From Macquaria australasica (taxonomy: Eukaryota > Chordata > Actinopteri > Centrarchiformes > Percichthyidae), in contig SEMN01000045.1 in NCBI GenBank assembly GCA_005408345.1, positions 558,001 through 622,000 of the forward strand: DNA of 64,000 nucleotides, given 5' to 3'. The notes beneath the pieces are model-generated. The model ran no database searches. It worked only from the letters and a program-made list of their open reading frames with translations, and was not told the DNA's origin. Positions 60,001-64,000 of the stretch are shown here, one piece after another. The first letter of the stretch is position 1; the number at the start of each line of letters is the position of its first letter. Made by a program: the position numbers and the translations under genes.

Positions 60001-60282
60001 GTACACACCTCCCCCTCTTCCCCTTCGTCTCCCGGATGTCCTGCGGGCCAGTCCTCCGTAAGATCAAGCCACTCTGGGACCCTGGGACCTCCATTCATGG
60101 TATCGGGGGGCTCTGCTATGGATATGGATCCTCTTGGGCCTGATTACGTGTCCATGTGTCTGTTGGCAGATGAGTCCTACCAGAAGCTGGCTATGGAGAC
60201 CATGGAGGAGCTGGACTGGTGTCTGGACCAGTTGGAGACCATCCAGACTTACCGCTCTGTCAGCGACATGGCCTCCAACAAG
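37619..60282 (+). CDS. pde4b: cAMP-specific 3',5'-cyclic phosphodiesterase 4B, 5' part (long form; 3' end outside window)
   Basis: Hydrolyses cAMP; the family is regulated by PKA through upstream conserved regions UCR1 and UCR2. Long-form exons: 37619-37660, 42276-42523, 48730-48924, 49043-49079, 50452-50522, 51255-51304, 60170-60282; all junctions are GT/AG and in phase. The exon at 42276 has FSGNLQLPPLSWRQ, as in human PDE4B1. The exon at 48730 starts UCR1 (FEVENGPS..., the PKA site RRESF, LYRSDSDYELSPKS). The 37-bp exon gives HGEDLIVTPFAQ, then VLASLRTVRNNFTTLTN, and a variable linker (KRSPAANQPS). The last exon starts UCR2 (ESYQKLAMETMEELDWCLDQLETIQTYRSVSDMASNK). Exon sizes of 37, 50 and 113 bp are those of PDE4 genes. 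Position after leprot and the B1-, B2- and B3-type starts identify pde4b rather than pde4d, 4a or 4c. The exon beginning FKRMLNRELTHL and the catalytic domain are not in the window. Confidence 0.93.
37995..38083. repeat. Two neighbouring (GT)n microsatellites
   Basis: (GT)n at 37995-38019 and 38055-38083, separated by about 35 bp including GGGGGG. Confidence 0.9.
40727..41000 (-). repeat. ATCGATTAATCG-family copy
   Basis: Left end CTAGAGCTGAAACGATTAGTC is the reverse complement of the GTTTCAGCTCTA end; the body has ATACCTCTGGGTTTTGGAC and TATTTTCTGACATTCAG. Confidence 0.7.
42276..42523 (+). CDS. pde4b: pde4b exon 2 of the PDE4B1-type long form
   Basis: 248-bp exon, acceptor TCTCCCCTCAG|GAG, donor GACAG|GTAAGG, phase 0 in and phase 2 out. 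It encodes ENKEPPAGQFSTGSTLG..., FSGNLQLPPLSWRQAEKERD and PTSLPIASLPRIDIT. Human PDE4B1 has SGNLQLPPLSQRQ and LPLTTLPSIAIT in these places. The N-terminal half is poorly conserved. Confidence 0.88.
43721..43956 (+). CDS. pde4b: PDE4B3-type alternative first exon
   Basis: Starts at ATG 43721, directly after an in-frame TAA (43718-43720), and runs 78 codons plus two bases to a donor GCCTG|GTAAGG. The end SPHSSPRCFRKQAINRHLRR then YRRFTVANA matches the human PDE4B3 end (SPRNSPCFFRK...RRRFTVAHTC). The two left-over bases TG join the C of the exon at 48730 to make Cys, giving VANAC-FEVENG, just as human has VAHTC-FDVENG. The first 45 residues are not conserved with human. Its own promoter must lie upstream of 43.7 kb. 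Confidence 0.88.
44258..44540 (+). repeat. Interspersed repeat with AGTCAAGTTTATTTATA start
   Basis: AGTCCAGTCAAGTTTATTTATAG followed by AGGGCTTTACAATCTGTGC resembles the tail of a frequent fish repeat. The borders are approximate. Confidence 0.5.
46032..46189 (+). CDS. pde4b: Candidate further alternative first exon of pde4b
   Basis: An open stretch with ATG at 46032 and a second in-frame ATG at 46104 ends in a donor CTCCCAG|GTGATT after 46189, in phase 2, the phase required by the exon at 48730 (giving ...LSAPS-FEVENG). The product would end MPRRSPRCRVGHFDFSEE...SAPS. I do not recognise it from any mammalian PDE4B form, and a (GT)n tract lies just upstream. Supported only by phase, donor and open frame. 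Confidence 0.3.
46725..46738. repeat. Poly(G) run
   Basis: G14 homopolymer in a pde4b intron. Confidence 0.85.
47805..47822. repeat. (ATGG)n tract
   Basis: About four ATGG units in a pde4b intron, without the CCGGATAAGCGG-type lead seen elsewhere. Confidence 0.7.
48399..48425. repeat. (GT)n microsatellite
   Basis: About 13 GT units followed by GCGCGC, some 300 bp before the first common UCR1 exon. Confidence 0.9.
48730..51304 (+). CDS. pde4b: pde4b shared UCR1 exons
   Basis: Four exons common to the long forms: 48730-48924 (195 bp), 49043-49079 (37 bp), 50452-50522 (71 bp) and 51255-51304 (50 bp). They encode FEVENGPSLCCSPSDPQASP..., the PKA target RRESFLYRSDSDYELSPKS, SRNSSIVGELHGEDLIVTPFAQ in two parts, VLASLRTVRNNFTTLTNVQ, and RSPAANQPSVTKVCLS. 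UCR1 phosphorylation at the RRES serine activates PDE4 long forms in mammals. The cysteine pair LCC in the first exon replaces the human PGRS stretch. Confidence 0.93.
53820..54045. repeat. Partial copy of the long-TIR MITE
   Basis: GCTAAGCTAAGCTAAATGGCTGC...TGTAGACTTGTATTTA...CAAGAAAGTGTATTTCCCAAAATGTTGAACTATTCC parallels the right half of the element at 13581-14084; the left half is missing. Confidence 0.7.
55092..55122. repeat. (CA)n microsatellite
   Basis: About 15 CA units preceded by GGGTGGATGGA. Confidence 0.9.
55753..55800 (-). repeat. Retroelement-type 3' tail
   Basis: AGATTAGATGAGACTTTACTGATCC resembles the tail at 1285-1345 (ACTTTATTGGTCCCC) in the same orientation. Confidence 0.4.
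56769..57261. mobile_element. hAT-type MITE with internal (TA)n
   Basis: Ends CACTGGTGGAAAGTAA at the left and CTTCTTCCACCACTG at the right are inverted. Internal GACAGCTATAGTTACCAGTTACTTTGCAG is typical of this fish family. A (TA)n tract at about 56983-57015 has expanded inside it. Confidence 0.75.
59932..60282 (+). CDS. pde4b: PDE4B2-type short-form start fused to the first UCR2 exon
   Basis: An exon with ATG at 59986 (in-frame stop TAG at 59932) reads without interruption into the UCR2 exon and ends at the donor after 60282. The 61 residues before DESYQKLAMET start MKELCVHTSPSSPSSP and include SGGSAMDMDPLGPDYVSMCLLA. Human PDE4B2 starts MKEHGG and has GGSGDSAMDSLQPLQPNYMPVCLFA-EESYQK. For long forms the same DNA is an intron ending TGTTGGCAG at 60169. 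So one exon serves two purposes: acceptor-defined (60170-60282) in long forms, promoter-defined in the short form lacking UCR1. Upstream DNA is purine-rich with GGGGCGGGG near 59837, a probable TATA-less promoter. Confidence 0.88.
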
Positions 60283-63200
60283 GTAGGACAATTAGCCTAT
60301 ACATTATTATATGCATATGTGCAAACAGTGCATTTGTGAAGTTGCTTGGAAGTTTTTGCATCCATATGTCCAATAATGTGACTCTGAGGAGAGACTTTAA
60401 AATGAAATGAGACTTTTGTTTATGGAATTGCAGTTGTTGATGTTGATTTTCATTTGAGCTGCTTCCTATGCAAGATACAGTTCACTTCAAAACAAAACAA
60501 TTTACTGTATTTTAGACCTTTAGCTTCAGGCAATCATGTATGGACGGATCTCAGGTAACATTGTTGTTGGCTTGAACCACCAATACTCTTTAAGTTTGTA
60601 CTAGCAATTTTTTAAATGTATAATAAGTCTAATCGGTCAGACGATTTTATCAACTCACATAGGAGCCTTTAATCTCCAAATTACACAATTATTATTAGTA
60701 GAGTATGTATTCTGTAATACGCTGTCAGAAGACATGAGCTTGAACTTGTTGCTGTATGATGACCTGGCCGACTTGTACACAGCTGTACAATTGGTCTTTG
60801 TTGCAGTGTGGTTGTCAATTTGCACATTGCAAAATGTAAATCGCTTTTTGCCACATTGACGCACTTGCAAAGTAACAGCCGTTCTGTGGTAGTATATGAG
60901 CTGGCATCATCATTTTTATCTCTTATGTAAAAAAAAAAACAAAGAACGGAAAAAAAAGAAGAAAAGTATAGAGCAGTGTTGTTTGTTTTGCATACATGAC
61001 TACTGAGTTCCTGGTATCTCTGAATAGCATACATGTGTATTCCATGGAAAGCATTGTTCTGCTTCAATTTCCTCACCTTAGTCAAACTACCTGAGACTTA
61101 TGGCATGTTATACAACCTGGCTGAGCTGCAGATGTTTACAATGTTCACCATCTTAGTTTAGCATGTTAGCATGCTAACATTTTCTAATTAGCAAATAAGT
61201 ATAGCTGAGCCTGATGGGAATGTCATTAGCTATGCAGATATTTAGTTATTTTCCAAAGTTCTGAACAAATTAAAATATGGAAGGTAAAGGGATCACCAAA
61301 GTTATTACATTCATCCTGAGGGGGACACGGATGTGTGTACCAAATTTCATGGCAATCCATCTAATACTTGTCAAGAAATTTCACTAAAAAACAAAAAATT
61401 CAACCTCATGATGGTGCTAGAAGAAAAGTCAGGGGACTACAAAAGTCATTGGAGCATCCTCTGGGCACCATGACTGTCTGTACAAAGTTTCCAGTCCAAT
61501 AGACAAATAGACATTGCCATCCCTAGAGAATCCCCACTGGCGTGGCTCAAAAGATAAAGAATCCATTCTCATCAATTGGCATGACAGATAAGATAAATCC
61601 AACATGTTATTTTAAATTTGTTTAAAAGTCAGTTTGCTGTTTTGGTTTAAGTGAATCTAAATCAACACATTGTGGTACTGCAAGACTACACAAAGCAACT
61701 ATTTAGAACTAATTACTTCCCTTTGCTTTGATGCACATAAACGTTCTTCCGTGCGTATTTCATCTGTGTAGAGCTCAACCAAATTACTATACAGTGCACA
61801 GTTTTACTCAACCCCCACGCAGACAGTGGAGACTGTATGGCGGCGTCAGATTATAAACACCCAGGGTGGTGTTGTCCATTTCCGTCTGTATTCTACGCTG
61901 TGGTCTGAGGGAGGATTGGGATGGGGAGGGGTGTTGTCAGACCGTGACGGGTGACCGTGACACCAGTTTCCTGTCTCTTTATTTACCGTGCCCCCCCGCT
62001 GCCCCCTCTCCTCTGCTCCCTGGTTACCAGACGACAATAGCGGCGCTTTGACCATGCAGCCAGGTTGAGTCTTTACAGACAACCGCGTCACTGGGACTGC
62101 CAAGACAATGAGCACAGGGCCCTGCAGACGCGCAGCAGCACAGCCGCTTGGTCAGGCAGGCTGGGCACATTGTTTACTGTGAGTCAGAATCCTCCCAGCA
62201 TGACCCAGTACCACCACTAAGCATTGTTGACCAATACTGTTTTTGAAAGAGGTCAACAGTTTATGATGTTACAGTTTAGATTAGTCAGTGTGGATTATTG
62301 TGCAGCTGTGCATGGATGGAAAGAAATCAGTTATTGGTCCATTCACCTTTTTATTGCACAATTGGTGTCAAATACGATTTCATTATTACTATGCAGCATC
62401 TGCAGGCTTTTGCTCCTTTCCAGCATTTATATGACGTGATGTTTGACAAAGAGCCCGTTTCTTTTCGGAACCAGAGAGGATGTAATTGAACCCACGATCA
62501 AACCCAGGGTGTCTCCACTTTCAGTGTCCAAGGGCACAGGTGTATCCGGGGCTACGCGGACCACACACCCTGCTGACCGCCTGCCTGGTCGCTGTGACCT
62601 CAGAGCGGGGAGCTGCTTCCCTGCCCCTCACTATCATTAGCCTCGCCACACTTTCATGCTGTTGCTGGTGACGGCCTTGGACAAACACTGCCATCTGAAT
62701 CCAGTTAAAGGAGCGCAATGCTTTGCGGGTTAGCGTGCGAGCAAGCCCCCGAGTGAGTAGGAAACTTTAACTCACGTGTGGTCACTTCAACTTTGAAGCA
62801 CCGCCGTCTTCAGAGGGGAAAAAATGACAAAATTATTGAAACAGATGTAGTGGTGGGTCTGTAGCTGTAGCAGGGGTAATGGACATTAAATTATAGTTTG
62901 ATTCTGTTTGACTGAAAGGGCGGTGAGGGGATCAGCCAAGCTGCAGTAGTGATTATGGTGCCTAAATGTAATTGAAAAGTTTTACCTCTGCAATCTGCTG
63001 TTATCATGGAAAATAAGCCAGAATGATGAAGGTAAATATGAAACCTGTTTGTACTGTAACCCTATTCTTACCTAGTTATGATCAACACCTTCTAGGAAAT
63101 GTGTCTTTCTAATGTTACTAAACTGTGAAAACGCGCTAGGCTGAATCCACTGTGTGTTGACACTGTAAGCAGCCACACACGGGACAGAGGCAGCATTGGA

Positions 63201-63500
63201 TAACTCTGGGTTTTGTCGGATTGCACAGCCGAGGTAATGCAATATGATGTCAAGTCGTTCTGTGCAATCCCATTTCTATTTCTGCTCTGTTTCAGTCAAG
63301 GTCAAAATGTGCTGTAAGAACTGAGTCTGAACTTTTAAAGATTTGCCCCAAACGCACGCATGGCATTTGTAATTTTCCTCCACAATACGTCTGCACGGCT
63401 GTCTGCTGAACTTGTTATCTGGGAAATTTCAGTGATGAAACTCAGGTATGTTAGTTGTTTGGTGCCTGAGGCCGTGTGAGGAAGCAGGATGTCTAACAGT
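60283..63500 (+). other. pde4b intron after the first UCR2 exon
   Basis: Contains an A-rich stretch near 60930-60965 and a dispersed repeat (61115-61550). No FKRMLNRELTHL-type exon is present, so the next shared exon is beyond 64000. Confidence 0.6.
61115..61550 (+). repeat. Dispersed GCTAACATGCTAAC-type repeat, copy 2
   Basis: TTAGCATGCTAACATTTTCTAATTAGC, GATGGGAATGTCATTAGC, GTGTACCAAATTTCATGGCAATCC and AACCTCATGATGGTGCTAGA parallel copy 1 (36480-37060) in the same orientation; somewhat shorter. Confidence 0.8.
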
Positions 63501-63779
63501 AAATGACCTCAGTGAATTACACTTTCGAGTAAAAGGGAAGTAGGTGGGGACACATGCTCGGGCCTGTGTTGGAGGGAGGAGCTGCCGGTCTCTTGTTAGG
63601 CTGTGTAGGCAAGTCAGTCAAGTCGGCTTTATCGCTATATGTTTCCTGCCTGACTCCACTTCAGAAAAGAGAATAGAGAGAGGAAACAGGCAGAGTCTCA
63701 GACACACTGAACCGAGTTATTGCTCGTAGAACTTTGACAGGATTTCTATCGGGTTGTGTTTGGGTTTTGTTAAGTGACA

Positions 63780-63842
63780 ATGGGACTATGTTGTTCTGAA
63801 AAGCAGAAGAAAAACTTTGGGATGCTTACAAGTTGGAAAAAG
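63780..63842 (+). CDS. pde4b: Candidate super-short PDE4B first exon
   Basis: ATG at 63780 has an ideal context (ACAATGG) and an in-frame TAA nine bases upstream (63771-63773). It is followed by 21 codons, starting MGLCCSEKQKK and ending MLTSWKK, then a strong donor AAG|GTGAGT in phase 0. Phase 0 is exactly what the next PDE4 exon (FKRMLNREL in human) takes after the UCR2 exon. In mammals PDE4A1 and PDE4B5 are super-short forms whose own first exon splices to FKRM at this junction. The Met-Gly-Leu-Cys-Cys start resembles N-myristoylation/palmitoylation signals, suggesting membrane attachment. The sequence is unlike the mammalian super-short N-termini except for a final SW..K. Not confirmable without transcripts. 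Confidence 0.5.
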
Positions 63843-64000
63843 GTGAGTTCATTTTGGAAGCTGTGGAGTGTGGTCTGCCATATGGAGAGTGTGATTTATG
63901 CAAGAATAGATTTATTGATTTGATCTAAGGTAATTAATTTAATATTGAATTTAGTTTGCTTTTTTTATTCATTACATTGAAATTGTGCTGTCTTGTTTTT

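Overview
The window is a piece of a bony-fish (teleost, probably percomorph) nuclear genome. Its coding capacity is split into short exons with GT/AG boundaries, the introns and intergenic DNA carry DNA-transposon MITEs, (CA)n tracts and (ATGG)n tails of the kinds usual in fish, and the proteins read like one-to-one fish counterparts of human genes. Four genes were recognised, all on the + strand: angptl3 (3222-7399), pgm1 (9752-17009), leprot (19012-20776) and the 5' two-thirds of pde4b (noncoding leader from about 24.7 kb, coding from 37619, running off the right edge). Their human counterparts all lie in chromosome band 1p31, so this is a conserved but compacted linkage group. LEPR, which in human lies between LEPROT and PDE4B, was not seen.

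Layout. 1-3.1 kb: intergenic, with old retroelement debris, ending in a compact liver-type promoter (near-perfect HNF1 site plus TATA box). 3.2-7.4 kb: angptl3, 7 coding exons, complete. 7.4-9.7 kb: a hAT-like element with a Harbinger-like MITE and another repeat nested in it. 9.75-17.0 kb: pgm1, 11 coding exons with all catalytic loops; the first exon is of the human PGM1 isoform-2 type and carries an apparent one-base deletion in an A run. 19.0-20.8 kb: leprot, 4 exons, complete. 20.8-24.7 kb: gene-free. 24.7-64 kb: pde4b, consisting of a CpG-rich leader exon, a second leader exon at 28.0 kb, a PDE4B1-type start exon at 37.6 kb, its partner exon at 42.3 kb, a PDE4B3-type start exon at 43.7 kb, the shared UCR1 exons at 48.7-51.3 kb, and a PDE4B2-type short-form start fused to the first UCR2 exon at 60.0-60.3 kb. 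A phase-compatible candidate super-short start exon lies at 63.78 kb. The catalytic exons lie beyond the window.

How the genes relate: they are neighbours, not an operon. angptl3 encodes a secreted lipase inhibitor, pgm1 the glucose-1-P/glucose-6-P isomerising enzyme, leprot a small endosomal/Golgi membrane protein controlling receptor surface levels, and pde4b a cAMP phosphodiesterase with a nested series of promoters giving long and short forms. The most interesting signals are the candidate super-short PDE4B exon with an N-terminal Met-Gly-Leu-Cys-Cys acylation-like motif, a 111-codon open frame running through the three pde4b leader exons and overlapping the PDE4B1 start, the pgm1 frameshift, the apparent loss of a furin site in angptl3, and a perfect 30-bp inverted repeat inside an otherwise decayed MITE. 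I found no CRISPR array, tRNA, rRNA or prokaryotic feature.
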